Shown here piece by piece: positions 26,530 through 37,918 of a stretch of 64,000 bases of DNA (within the stretch, counting starts at the first letter, position 1; each line of letters starts with the position of its first letter). The notes beneath the pieces are model-generated. The model was not told the origin of the DNA. It worked only from the letters and a program-made list of their open reading frames with translations, and made no database searches. A program made the position numbers and the translations under genes. The DNA lies in contig NZ_CP042823.1 in assembly GCF_008000895.1 (NCBI RefSeq), forward strand, positions 3,314,001 to 3,378,000. Direction: 5' to 3'. The DNA is from Methylobacterium sp. WL1 (lineage in GTDB: Bacteria > Pseudomonadota > Alphaproteobacteria > Rhizobiales > Beijerinckiaceae).

Positions 26530-27543
26530 ATGCCCCCGCGTCATTGGCCTTTCCTCGACGGGTGGCGCGGCTGCGCGATCCTGCTCGTGCTCGTCGGCCA
26601 CTTCGGCACGACCCGCGGCATCAATCTCGGCCGTTTCGGGGTGGAGTTCTTCTTCGTGCTCAGCGGCCGCCTGATGGCCGAGATCCTGTTCGAACGCGGC
26701 ACGCCGTTGAAGACGTTCTTCCTCCGCCGGGCCGCCCGGATCTATCCGGCGCTGATCTGCTTCGTGCTGGCGATGACCGGGCTCGTCCTCGCCACGGGCC
26801 ACGACCAGCAGTTCTACGGCTGCGTCGCAGCCCTGACGCTGACCTACAACTATTACCACTTGTGGTTTCCGGAGGTGCCGAATGTCGACCACATCTGGTC
26901 GCTCTGCATCGAGGAGCACGGCTACATCCTGCTCGGGATGATCGCGCTCCTCAGCCGCCGGCACGCGTTTCCCGTGGCCCCGGTTCTCGCCGCCCTGGCA
27001 GCCCTCGCCAGCCTCAACGGCGCGGTCTCGACTGCGCTGGGCGGCGATTACACAGCGGTCTACTGGCGCAGCGATGTTCGGGTGGCGTCGATACTGTTCG
27101 GGGCTGCCGCCTACCTGACGGTCGGCCGGAGCGCGCCGCGGACGTCGTGGCGGCCGGCATTCCTGGCGCTGGCCGGCCTCGCCCTGAACGTCGCGGCCGT
27201 GCCCGATCCGATCAAGTACAGTCTGGGCTCCGCGCTCCTGGCCTTGGCGGTGGCCTCGTTGCCGAGCGCACCGGCCCTCCTGCGCCGGGGCCTGAGTGCG
27301 AAACCGCTGCTGCTGTTCGGCGCGTGGTCGTACGCGATCTACCTGTGGCAGCAGCCCTTCTACGTGCTCCACGATCGGCTCGGCGGGACGGCCAGCAAGG
27401 CCCTGGTCCTGCCCGCGATCGCCATGGGGCTCGTGAGTCTGTTCCTGATCGAGCAGCCGGCGCGGCGCTATCTCAACCGCCTGCTCGACCGAAGGTCGGC
27501 AGTTCCGCGCGCTGGCGACGTGAACCGCTTGGCGACGCCTTGA
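26530..27543 (+). CDS. Acyltransferase 3 family membrane protein
   Basis: Integral-membrane O-acyltransferase of 337 aa with about 9-10 membrane segments. LDGWRGCAILLVLVGHFGTT holds the conserved RG and active-site His of the family, and FGVEFFFVLSGRLMAEILF is the second signature. IEEHGYILLG lies on the following loop. Such enzymes add acetyl or other acyl groups to exopolysaccharide, O-antigen or peptidoglycan. No glycosyltransferase or polysaccharide gene is adjacent, so the acceptor is unknown. The start ATG has GAGAGG upstream. Confidence 0.85.
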   Translation: MPPRHWPFLDGWRGCAILLVLVGHFGTTRGINLGRFGVEFFFVLSGRLMAEILFERGTPLKTFFLRRAARIYPALICFVLAMTGLVLATGHDQQFYGCVAALTLTYNYYHLWFPEVPNVDHIWSLCIEEHGYILLGMIALLSRRHAFPVAPVLAALAALASLNGAVSTALGGDYTAVYWRSDVRVASILFGAAAYLTVGRSAPRTSWRPAFLALAGLALNVAAVPDPIKYSLGSALLALAVASLPSAPALLRRGLSAKPLLLFGAWSYAIYLWQQPFYVLHDRLGGTASKALVLPAIAMGLVSLFLIEQPARRYLNRLLDRRSAVPRAGDVNRLATP

Positions 27544-27580
27544 GGCGATCGAGCCCAACCGGGCAGCGCGCGGCGTCAAT

Positions 27581-27808
27581 TCAGAGGGCGATAGCCATCT
27601 GCGGCGCGGTCCCCAGGTCGACCCCCAAGGCGCCCCCCACGGGATCCGGCGGTGCTTTGCGCGAGACGTAATAGAGATCGACGGCCCGCCAGAACGCTGT
27701 CTGCTCCTCGACCGACCGCCGGGCCAGCGCCGATTCGAGGATCGCCATCGCGGCCCGCGCGGGCTCGCTCCGCTCGAGTTCGTCGAGCAGTCCGGCGAGA
27801 TGCAGCAT
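27581..27808 (-). CDS. Small hypothetical protein
   Basis: A 75-aa soluble, mainly helical protein (LAGLLDELERSEPARAAMAILESAL, then TAFWRAVDLYYVSR). ATG at 27808 with GGAGG upstream at good spacing. It is divergent from the asparaginase gene, with 168 bp between them. Not recognised; no signal peptide or metal motif. Codon use resembles its neighbours. Confidence 0.55.
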   Translation of the reverse strand: MLHLAGLLDELERSEPARAAMAILESALARRSVEEQTAFWRAVDLYYVSRKAPPDPVGGALGVDLGTAPQMAIAL

Positions 27809-27865
27809 TGGGGTCTACCTCCGAACGAACAGCGTCGCAGTGGAACGCCCAAGCTTACGAAATAG

Positions 27866-29098
<1,233 letters not shown>

Positions 29099-29124
29099 AC
29101 ACCCGTCATTCCCAAGCTTCCCAC

Positions 29125-29149
29125 CCGCGACCTCATCGGGAGGTCGCGG
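29125..29149 (+). terminator. Hairpin after the asparaginase gene
   Basis: CCGCGACCTC, loop ATCGG, GAGGTCGCGG: a perfect 10-bp stem 27 bp after the stop. No T-run follows, so intrinsic termination is uncertain. Confidence 0.5.
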
Positions 29150-29201
29150 CGCATAGCGTCGCCCTCGAAGAAGCCCTCCAGTCAGACGCGCTCCCTGGAG
29201 A

Positions 29202-29238
29202 CATCCTTCGAGGCTCGCTGCGCTCGCGCCTCTGGATG
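29202..29238. repeat. REP-like palindromic element
   Basis: CATCC, TTC, GAGGC, about 13 bases, GCCTC, T, GGATG: a nested inverted repeat with the core CTCGCTGCGCTCGC. It closely resembles the dispersed palindrome CATCCTTCGAGGCTCGC that I know from Methylobacterium and Bradyrhizobium intergenic regions. Copy number was not checked. Confidence 0.6.
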
Positions 29239-29403
29239 AGGGTGTGATTGGGACGGCCATCGTCGGCAGCCGCGCTCGGCCGCCCTGCGCCGCAACCGGG
29301 TTACATCGTCCCGGGCACCGCCTAGATAGCCCGGTGCGACGCGGTCGCGGCCGGGATCAGTGCCGGCCCTGCGATCCGCCGGCACCCTGACGGAGGAACG
29401 AGC

Positions 29404-31230
<1,827 letters not shown>

Positions 31231-31253
31231 ACGTCGAACCGGAGAAGCCGATC

Positions 31254-31883
31254 ATGAACGATCTGACCAGCATCGACGCTCTGATGCGCTCCGTGCCCGT
31301 CATCCCGGTCCTCGTCATCGAGGATGTCGCACAGGCCCGGCCGATCGCCGAGGCGCTGGTGGCGGGCGGGCTGACGGCCCTCGAGGTCACCCTACGGACG
31401 CCCGCGGCGCTGGAGGTGATCCGCGAGATGGCCCAGGTCGAGGGGGCGGTGGTCGGGGCCGGCACGGTCCTGAACCCCGGCGATCTCGACAGCGCCCTGG
31501 CGGCCGGGGCGGAGTTCATCGTCTCGCCGGGGCTTACGAACCCGCTGACCGATGCCGCAAAGGCCAACGGCGTGCCCTACCTGCCGGGCATCGCCACCGC
31601 CGCCGACATCATGCGCGGCCTGGACCACGGTCTCGACCGGTTCAAGTTCTTCCCGGCCGAGGCGGCGGGCGGGATCAAGGCGCTGAAGGCGCTGACTTCC
31701 GTGTTCGGCCGGGTGAAGTTCTGCCCGACCGGCGGCATCACCGAGGCGACCGCTCCGGATTGGCTGGCCGTTCCGTCGGTGTTGTGCGTCGGCGGCAGCT
31801 GGGTCGTGAAACCCGGAGCCCTGGATCGCGACGCCGTCACCCGCGCGGCCCGGACAGCCTCCAAGCTACGCCGGACCGCGTAA
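31254..31883 (+). CDS. eda: KDPG aldolase
   Basis: Cleaves 2-keto-3-deoxy-6-phosphogluconate to pyruvate and glyceraldehyde 3-phosphate. At 209 aa it is a class I TIM-barrel aldolase. The Schiff-base lysine lies in FKFFPAEAAGG, the catalytic Glu in LEVTLRTP, and the phosphate site in FCPTGGIT. It is the second gene of the edd-eda operon, with the start ATG after GGAGAAGCC. A hairpin terminator follows 16 bp after the stop. No zwf or pgl accompanies the pair, but the window holds other lactonases. Confidence 0.95.
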   Translation: MNDLTSIDALMRSVPVIPVLVIEDVAQARPIAEALVAGGLTALEVTLRTPAALEVIREMAQVEGAVVGAGTVLNPGDLDSALAAGAEFIVSPGLTNPLTDAAKANGVPYLPGIATAADIMRGLDHGLDRFKFFPAEAAGGIKALKALTSVFGRVKFCPTGGITEATAPDWLAVPSVLCVGGSWVVKPGALDRDAVTRAARTASKLRRTA

Positions 31884-31899
31884 GCGTCTTCGTTCAAGA

Positions 31900-31933
31900 G
31901 AACGCCCGCCGCGGCAGGGCCGGGCGGGCGTTC
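31900..31933. terminator. Hairpin terminator between eda and the convergent small gene
   Basis: GAACGCCCGCC (31900-31910) pairs with GGCGGGCGTTC (31923-31933), an 11-bp perfect stem. Because the genes converge it may serve both strands. On the plus strand the arm ends in TTCGTCGTC; there is no pure T-run. Confidence 0.65.
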
Positions 31934-31958
31934 GTCGTCACGTCAGATCAACAGCAGA

Positions 31959-32255
31959 TCAGCAGTCGTCGCCGCCCTTGCCGGCCTGCGCAGCGGTCGG
32001 CTTGCCCTGCGACTGGGCCTGCACATCCGACGGCGAGGTCGCGGTGCCGGCATTGGTCATGGCGCCGACGGTGCCGGGCGACTCGGCCTTGGCGCCGGGG
32101 GTGGTCGGGGTCTTCACGCTCGGATCCACGGTCGAGGCCTTGCTGGCTTCCTTGTCGCGCGTCACGGTGGTCCCGGTCGCGCAAGGCGCCGCGAAAGCAG
32201 CAGTCGACATCAAGATGAGAGCGCCGGCGCCCGCGAGGGTCTTGATCATGGTCAT
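31959..32255 (-). CDS. Small exported protein, low complexity, Thr/Ala/Gly rich
   Basis: A 98-aa protein with a signal peptide (IKTLAGAGALILMSTAAFA, cleavage before APC). The mature part of about 75 residues is unstructured-looking, with PTTPGAKAESPGTVGAMTN and a C-terminal GGDDC. It has two cysteines. ATG at 32255 has GGAGGAACGC upstream. SPGTVGAM recalls NNPGSVKSNS in the small exported protein at 56262-56534, so the two may belong to one loose family. No function is known. It lies downstream of the SbmA-like transporter on the same strand, 118 bp away. Confidence 0.7.
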   Translation of the reverse strand: MTMIKTLAGAGALILMSTAAFAAPCATGTTVTRDKEASKASTVDPSVKTPTTPGAKAESPGTVGAMTNAGTATSPSDVQAQSQGKPTAAQAGKGGDDC

Positions 32256-32373
32256 GCGTTCCTCCGATTTATTTATCGCATGACAAACGGACCCCGCAGT
32301 CACAGGTTCCTTAATATTTCCAAGGCGCAACTTCTGCGGGGCATTTTCCCCGGGCTTCCGGGATAAATGGCAC

Positions 32374-34527
32374 TTATTCTGCCGGCTGCGGCTCCCGGCG
32401 TTCCCGGGGCGTGAACAGGTTGCCCTGCGGCTCCAGCACGATACGCTTGTCGTGGAACGCGTCGAGGGTCGAGCGGTGGCCGATCGATACGATGGTGGTA
32501 TCGGGCAGCCGCTCGCGCAGCATCCGGTAGATTTTGGCCTCGGACGGCTCGTCGAGCGACGCGGTCGACTCGTCGAGGAACAGCCAGGCGGGCTTGGCCA
32601 GGATCGCCCGGGCGATGGCGAGGCGCTGCTGCTCGCCGCCGGACAGTCGCCGCTCCCAGGTGTCGGTCTCGTCGAGGCGGTCGATCAAGTGCGGCAGCTG
32701 GGCCGCAGTCAGGGCATCGCGGATCGCGTCGTCCGAGAACTGATCGACGGTGTTCGGGTAGACCACGGCGCCGCGCAGCGTCCCCTGCGGGATGTAGGGC
32801 CGTTGCGGCAACAGCAGCGTCGATTGCCCGGCCGGCACGTCCACCCGGCCCTTGCCGAACGGCCAGATGCCCGCGATCGCCCGGAATAGCGTCGACTTGC
32901 CGGAGCCGGAGGGGCCGGTGACCAGGGTGGCGCCGCCCTGCGGCAGGGTCAGCTCCGGAGCCGAGACGATCTCGCGGCCGTCCGGCAGGGCGAGTACCAG
33001 CCCGCGGGCGGTGACGCCGTTGGCGGTCTCATTGCCCTGAATCAAACCGTAGCCCGCCGTCTCCAGCGCCTCGGCCTTGCTCATCGCCCGGCGGAAGGAG
33101 CCGAGACGGATGGTGTTGGCCTTGTACGAGGCGAGGGTCGTGTACGAGTCCACGAAGAAGGACAGCGAGCTCTGCACCTGCGAGAACGCCTGCGAAGTCT
33201 GCTGCAGAGCGCCGAGCGTGATCTTCTTTGCAAAGAACGACGGCGCGGCCAGCACCATCGGGAAGATCACACTGGCCTGCCGGTAGCTGAACGTGAAGGC
33301 GATCAGCTTGATGCGCCGGAAGATGATGCCGACGTAGTTGTCGATGATCATATGGAACAGCGAGCCGAGCCGCGTCGCCTCCGCACGCTCGCCGCGCAGC
33401 AGCGCAATCTGCTCCGAGTAGATCCGGTTGCGGGCCAGCGAGAAGCGGAAATCGGCCTCGACCTGCTCCTGCCGGAAGTTGAGCCCGATCAGGGGCCGGC
33501 CGATCAGGTGGGTGAGCCAGGTGCCGACCACCGCGTAGGCGATCACCAGCCAGACCAGGAAGCCTGGAATCACCGTATCGGTGAACGGCACGACGAAGTC
33601 GCGCGACAGGGTCCACAAGATCACGATGAACGAGACGAGCTGCGCCGCCTGGCTCAGCAGCCGAATCGACAGGCTCGCGGTCTGCTGGATGAACAGGTTC
33701 ACGTCGGCCTGGATCCGCTGATCCGGGTTGTCGGCTTCCTCGTCGGTGAACGGGATGCGGTAATGGGTACCGTTGCCCAGCCAGCGCTCGTACAGGCTGT
33801 GGGTCAGCCACGTCCGCCAGCGGATGTGCAGCGAGGAATCGACGAATAGGTCGAACATGCCGATGGCGATGTTGAGCGTCGCCAGGGGGACGAAGATCCA
33901 GAGCAACTGGTACCAGAACGCCGTCGCGTCGTATTCCTGCAGCGCGTTGTAGATGTCGCGGTAAAAGAAGTTGAACCGCAGGGTCAGCGCCACGTCGGCG
34001 AAGTTCACGAAGATCGACAGCGCGACCAGGTTGCGGCCGATCCGGCCCTCGGTGCTGCCGAACCAGCGGAACAGGCCGATCTCCTTGGTCGGCTTGTCGC
34101 GGTTGGCGAAATACGGGTCGGCGATGTCGGTGATCGCGCGGATCGGACCGAGATGCGAGACGCCGAGCACGATGGCGCCGAACACGACCGCGCCGGTGGC
34201 GGCGAAGTCCGGCGGCAGCAGCGCGGCCACCACCGGGGGCAGCAGGCCCATGGCGGCGCTCGTCTTCAGGCCGGCGAGCAGCAGGTAGCCGAACCCGTAG
34301 ACCGAGACGAAGACCTTCAGGTAGGCCGAGATGCCGTTGGCGGCGATCAGGATACCGGCCATCGCGAAGCCGGCGAGCGAGACGTAAAGCGGTGGGCTGG
34401 GGATCCCCGGAAGCGCCAGCAGGATCAGCGCGGCCACGGCCGTGAGCACGGCCTGGATCCCGAGCCCGGTCCTGAGTGAAGCCACGCGTGTCTCCCGCCT
34501 AACGTGAGCGTTCATTCGGGAACGCAA
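32374..34527 (-). CDS. SbmA/BacA-like ABC transporter, permease fused to ATPase
   Basis: Inner-membrane transporter of up to 717 aa. Membrane segments begin at about residue 22. The SbmA/BacA-type permease domain spans about 135-420, with NFFYRDIYNALQEYDATAFW and LHIRWRTWLTHSLYERWL. The C-terminal ATPase (about 490-700) has Walker A GPSGSGKST, signature LSGGEQQR and Walker B AWLFLDEST. The ATPase fusion places it with YddA/BclA-type proteins rather than with E. coli SbmA, which lacks an ATPase. Relatives import peptides or very long chain fatty acids. The N-terminal extension of four membrane helices before the SbmA part is unusual. The start could also be the ATG at 34515. Confidence 0.88.
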   Translation of the reverse strand: MRSRMNAHVRRETRVASLRTGLGIQAVLTAVAALILLALPGIPSPPLYVSLAGFAMAGILIAANGISAYLKVFVSVYGFGYLLLAGLKTSAAMGLLPPVVAALLPPDFAATGAVVFGAIVLGVSHLGPIRAITDIADPYFANRDKPTKEIGLFRWFGSTEGRIGRNLVALSIFVNFADVALTLRFNFFYRDIYNALQEYDATAFWYQLLWIFVPLATLNIAIGMFDLFVDSSLHIRWRTWLTHSLYERWLGNGTHYRIPFTDEEADNPDQRIQADVNLFIQQTASLSIRLLSQAAQLVSFIVILWTLSRDFVVPFTDTVIPGFLVWLVIAYAVVGTWLTHLIGRPLIGLNFRQEQVEADFRFSLARNRIYSEQIALLRGERAEATRLGSLFHMIIDNYVGIIFRRIKLIAFTFSYRQASVIFPMVLAAPSFFAKKITLGALQQTSQAFSQVQSSLSFFVDSYTTLASYKANTIRLGSFRRAMSKAEALETAGYGLIQGNETANGVTARGLVLALPDGREIVSAPELTLPQGGATLVTGPSGSGKSTLFRAIAGIWPFGKGRVDVPAGQSTLLLPQRPYIPQGTLRGAVVYPNTVDQFSDDAIRDALTAAQLPHLIDRLDETDTWERRLSGGEQQRLAIARAILAKPAWLFLDESTASLDEPSEAKIYRMLRERLPDTTIVSIGHRSTLDAFHDKRIVLEPQGNLFTPRERREPQPAE

Positions 34528-34636
34528 CCCGGCGGCCTTGGCCCTGGGTCATGGCGAGAACGTGGCACTTCGCGGCCGCTGTCACGTGAAAGTTTCGTCA
34601 CGATCCGGCCGAGGCCACGCTACGGCGGGTCACGCG

Positions 34637-34957
34637 CTACCAGTTCCACTCCTCGAAGCCCGGTTCGCGGCAGCGATAGCCGATCGGGCATTGCGGATTG
34701 TCGCGGGTGGGGACGAAGCGCAGTTCGGCGATCTCGCCGCCGCTGCACTGGCCCGGGCCGCTGACGAAACGCTCCGGCACGGTACCGCCGGCGATCACCA
34801 CGTCGCCCTCGCTCTTCACGAGCGCCATCGCCTCGGCGCAGCTCATCCGCGCCGGCCCGGCGGGGCGCGACGACCGCGACGATTGGGCGAACGCGCTCAC
34901 CCCGGCCGCCATCGCGACAAGGTGAACGCACAGCAAGGCGAGGACCAGCGGCCTCAT
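34637..34957 (-). CDS. Small exported cysteine-containing protein
   Basis: A 106-aa protein starting at ATG 34957. A signal peptide (LVLALLCVHLVAMAAGVSAFA) is followed by a mature part of about 80 residues with four cysteines (ARMSCAEA, GPGQCSGG, NPQCPIG, GYRCREP), perhaps two disulfides in the periplasm. It ends in FEEWNW. Upstream in-frame extension is possible but would bury the signal peptide. Not recognised; no enzyme motif. Confidence 0.62.
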   Translation of the reverse strand: MRPLVLALLCVHLVAMAAGVSAFAQSSRSSRPAGPARMSCAEAMALVKSEGDVVIAGGTVPERFVSGPGQCSGGEIAELRFVPTRDNPQCPIGYRCREPGFEEWNW

Positions 34958-35242
34958 CGCGGACGGGTTCCGGGTACGCACCCGAGAAGAAAGTCCTCGG
35001 GCATCGCGCCATCCTGCACGGCCGGGCGGCCCGAGACTGTCACCGGAATGCGCCACCACACGGCTTTCGCCGTTGGACCGCCGCAATCACCGGATTATGG
35101 GATTCGAGGATCAGGGAAAGCGCTCGAGATTTGGTGACCGCCGACGCCCAAGGCGCGCGCCCGGCCCCCCCGATGATCCTCCGGCACGCGCCCCTGGCGC
35201 CGGCGTGCCGGCCGTCGCGCGCCGGAGACCAGGGACCCGCAG

Positions 35243-35875
35243 ATGTCCGCCCTCTCGATCCTCGACGTTTCCGCGGTGCGTGCCGCCCCGGTGACCCGCG
35301 AGCCCTACCCGTACACGCTTGGTACCAACGTCCTGAACCCGGACGCCATCGAGGCAATCCGGCGCGACTTCCCGGACATCGCCAAGCCCGGCTACCTCAC
35401 GGTGGATGAAGTCGCCCTCAAGGGCCGGTTCAAGGCGCTGATCGACGAACTGGAGAGCGACGCGTTCTCGGAGATCCTCGGCGAGAAGTTCGGCATCGAT
35501 CTCGTCTCCTGTCCGCGGCTGACCACGATCATGCGGAAGAGCCAGCTGAAATACGGTTCGATCCACACCGACGGCCCGTCGAAGGTGCTGACGCTGCTCG
35601 TCTACATGAACGACGCCTGGGACGCCCCGGCCGCCGGACGCCTGCGTGTGCTCTACGACGGCCGCAACTACGCGCCCTTCGCCGTGGAGGTTCCCCCAAC
35701 CATGGGGACGATGTTCGCGTTCCTGCGGGCCGACAATTCCTGGCACGGCCACGAGCCGTTCGAGGGTGAGCGCCGGGTGGTGCAGGTTGCCTGGCTCAAG
35801 GACGCCGCGGAACTGGAGCGCAAGCGCAAGCGCAACCGCACCGCCCAGTTCCTGAAAGGGATCTTCGGACGCTGA
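35243..35875 (+). CDS. 2OG-Fe(II) oxygenase family protein
   Basis: A 210-aa non-haem iron oxygenase. The double-stranded beta-helix ligands are His108 and Asp110 in SIHTDGPSK and His168 in SWHGHEPF; Arg178 in GERRVVQ would hold 2-oxoglutarate. A basic tail (ERKRKRNR) follows the core. Start ATG after a CCGCAG leader with no strong ribosome site. Such proteins hydroxylate proteins or small molecules; the substrate is unknown. It is followed by an anchored protein 98 bp downstream on the same strand. Confidence 0.83.
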   Translation: MSALSILDVSAVRAAPVTREPYPYTLGTNVLNPDAIEAIRRDFPDIAKPGYLTVDEVALKGRFKALIDELESDAFSEILGEKFGIDLVSCPRLTTIMRKSQLKYGSIHTDGPSKVLTLLVYMNDAWDAPAAGRLRVLYDGRNYAPFAVEVPPTMGTMFAFLRADNSWHGHEPFEGERRVVQVAWLKDAAELERKRKRNRTAQFLKGIFGR

Positions 35876-35973
35876 GCGACACGGCAGTTCCCCATAGCCC
35901 TTTGTTCGGGCATCCTTTTCCCCATCATCTTGGCGACCGAATCGGCGTCGGATGCCTGGATCAGGGGGTGAGG

Positions 35974-36636
35974 ATGGGTGCGGTCGTGCTGGCCGATCTG
36001 GGTGATGAACCCCGTACCGGCTCCAAGCGCCGCTTCGTCGTGCCCGCGTTCCTCGTTCTCGGCTGGGCCGGGCTTTTCGCCTACAGCGCGATCTACCTCA
36101 CCGAGGACATGCCGTTCCGGACGCAGCCGGCCGAAACCCGGCCCGCTCCGGCCCCGAAGCCCCAGGGCCGTCGGGTCGTGATGCTCGACGCGCTCGACGA
36201 GGCCGCACCGGCGGTGCAGGGCCTGGATGCCGCGCCCCCGGTGGCCTCGCCCGGTGTTCGGAGCCCTGCGGATCCAGGCGCGCAGGCGGCGATCGTTCCC
36301 CCGGCGGCACCGGTATTCCCGAGGCAAGCGAGCCCGGCCAATCCCGACTATGCCGGCATCTGGGGGCCAACTGCAGATGCCTGCTCGGCACGCTCCCGAC
36401 GCAGGGGCTACATCCCGGCCACCATCACGCCGGAGCGAGCCCGGGCCGGCCGCACCATCTGCAATTTCCACGACGGCCACCGCGTCGGCAACGCCTGGGT
36501 GGTCGCCGCCGAATGCAGCGACCGCGGCCGGCACTGGTCCTCGCAGGTGCGGCTCGTGGTCGAAGGCGACCGCCTCACCTGGTCGAGCGGGCGCGGCACA
36601 GCGGCCTACGTGCGCTGCGGGCGGCGCGGCGGCTGA
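35974..36636 (+). CDS. Membrane-anchored protein with cysteine-rich periplasmic domain
   Basis: A 220-aa protein with one membrane segment at about 22-40 (VVPAFLVLGWAGLFAYSAIYL). A linker of about 75 residues rich in Pro and Ala leads to a C-terminal domain of about 90 residues with four cysteines (ADACSARS, RTICNFH, AAECSDR, VRCGRR) and YAGIWGPTADAC at its beginning. The pattern GxW, paired Cys and LTWSSGRG suggests a small beta-barrel secreted domain. ATG at 35974 follows GGGGGTGAGG; an extension from 35902 is open but less likely. Not recognised. Confidence 0.66.
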   Translation: MGAVVLADLGDEPRTGSKRRFVVPAFLVLGWAGLFAYSAIYLTEDMPFRTQPAETRPAPAPKPQGRRVVMLDALDEAAPAVQGLDAAPPVASPGVRSPADPGAQAAIVPPAAPVFPRQASPANPDYAGIWGPTADACSARSRRRGYIPATITPERARAGRTICNFHDGHRVGNAWVVAAECSDRGRHWSSQVRLVVEGDRLTWSSGRGTAAYVRCGRRGG

Positions 36637-36680
36637 TTATCGCGTTTCGTATCGCAGTCGGACCGCTCCGGCTGATGCGC

Positions 36681-36698
36681 CCCAAGTCAGGACTTGGG
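36681..36698. terminator. Hairpin between convergent genes
   Basis: CCCAAGTC, AG, GACTTGGG with TTTG after it on the plus strand. It is 44 bp after the stop of the anchored protein and 33 bp past the lpxB stop, so it may end transcription from both sides. Confidence 0.55.
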
Positions 36699-36730
36699 TT
36701 TGCTCCTGAAGCGAGCGAGCAACTCACCCG

Positions 36731-37918
36731 TCAGGCCAGCCCGATCGTCCGTTCCCCGGCGGCGTTCAGAACGATCCGCGCTGCGGCCCGGCTCGGCGTG
36801 TCGTCGCCGGAGAGCCGCATCATTCCGTCGATCCGGGCGAGCGCGTCGCTCTGCGCGTCGCGCTCCGGGCCGCCCGCCAGCAGCGGCAGAAGGGCCTCGG
36901 CCAAGTGCTCGGGCGTGCAATCGGCCTGGACGAATTCCGGCATGGCGTTGTCGGCCAGGATCAGGTTCGGCAGCACGATGCTGGGCACCTGGATCAGGCG
37001 GCGGGCGATGAACTCCTCCGCGCGTGAGACCTTGTAGGCCACAACCATCGGGACGCCCGCCAGCGCCAGTTCCAGCGTGACGGTGCCGGAGGCCGCGAGC
37101 GCCGCCCGGCCCCCTCGGAACGCGGCATATTTCGGCGCCTCGCCGGTCAGCACCTGAACGGGAACCGGCCAGTTCAGGGCCAGCCGCTCGATCAGGGCCC
37201 GGTGGCGGGTCACGGCCGGCAGGACAGCCTCCACCTCGAGGACGCGGGAGACAAGCTCCAACGCCCGCCCGAACACCGGCATCAGCCGGTCGATCTCTGC
37301 CCGGCGGGAGCCCGGCAGGACCACGAGGCGGTAGGGGACCGCCGCCCGCCGCCGGACCTCCGTCGCGGACGGGCGCAAGTCCGGAAACCGCTCGATCAAC
37401 GGGTGGCCGACATAGGTGCAGGGCGGGCCTCCGAGGCGCAGATGCGCGTCCGGCTCGAACGGCAGCAACGCCATCACGTGGTCGATGAAGCCGCGCATGC
37501 CCTTGGCCCGCCATGGCCGCCAGGCCCAGACACTCGGCGACACGTAATCGACGATGGGGATGCCGGGCGCCGCCTTCCGGACCCGCTGGGCGACCGCGTG
37601 GGTGAAGCCCGGGCTGTCGATGATCACCAGGACGTCGGGCCGGGCCCGCACCACCGCGGTCGCGGTCTCGCGAATGCGCCGCAGCAGCGTCCGAGCCCGG
37701 GCGAGCACCGGCAGGTAACCCATGACGGCGACGTCATCGAGGGGGAACAGGGAGGTGAACCCCTCCTCGGTCATGGCCTCGCCGCCGACGCCGCCGAACA
37801 CGGTCCCGGGCGCCGCAGCGCGCAGCGCACGCATCAGCTTGGCACCGAGTTGATCCCCGGAATCCTCGCCGGCCACCAGCCAGATTTTCTTCGATGCGGA
37901 CACGGGAGCGGCGCTCAT
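36731..37918 (-). CDS. lpxB: Lipid-A-disaccharide synthase
   Basis: Condenses UDP-2,3-diacylglucosamine with lipid X to the lipid A disaccharide at the inner face of the membrane. A GT19 glycosyltransferase of 395 aa with KIWLVAGEDSGDQLGA at the N-terminus, VDYVSPSVWAWRPWR, YVGHPLIERFP and LPGSRRAEIDRLMP. Its ATG at 37918 overlaps the lpxI stop by 4 bp (ATGA), so the two are translationally coupled. It is the last gene of the bamA-lpxD-fabZ-lpxA-lpxI-lpxB series on the minus strand. A hairpin follows. Confidence 0.95.
   Translation of the reverse strand: MSAAPVSASKKIWLVAGEDSGDQLGAKLMRALRAAAPGTVFGGVGGEAMTEEGFTSLFPLDDVAVMGYLPVLARARTLLRRIRETATAVVRARPDVLVIIDSPGFTHAVAQRVRKAAPGIPIVDYVSPSVWAWRPWRAKGMRGFIDHVMALLPFEPDAHLRLGGPPCTYVGHPLIERFPDLRPSATEVRRRAAVPYRLVVLPGSRRAEIDRLMPVFGRALELVSRVLEVEAVLPAVTRHRALIERLALNWPVPVQVLTGEAPKYAAFRGGRAALAASGTVTLELALAGVPMVVAYKVSRAEEFIARRLIQVPSIVLPNLILADNAMPEFVQADCTPEHLAEALLPLLAGGPERDAQSDALARIDGMMRLSGDDTPSRAAARIVLNAAGERTIGLA

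Larger units (their letters stand above)
29099..29403. other. Intergenic region of 305 bases with a hairpin and a REP-like element
   Basis: No gene seen. It contains a strong hairpin after the asparaginase (29125-29149), a REP-like palindrome (29202-29238) and about 160 bases before edd that should carry its promoter. GGAGGAACGAGC lies directly before the edd ATG. Confidence 0.6.

Noticed and set aside
29125..29149. Possible tRNA or small RNA after the asparaginase
   Set aside because: Only a simple hairpin; no cloverleaf, anticodon arm or CCA-type end could be drawn.
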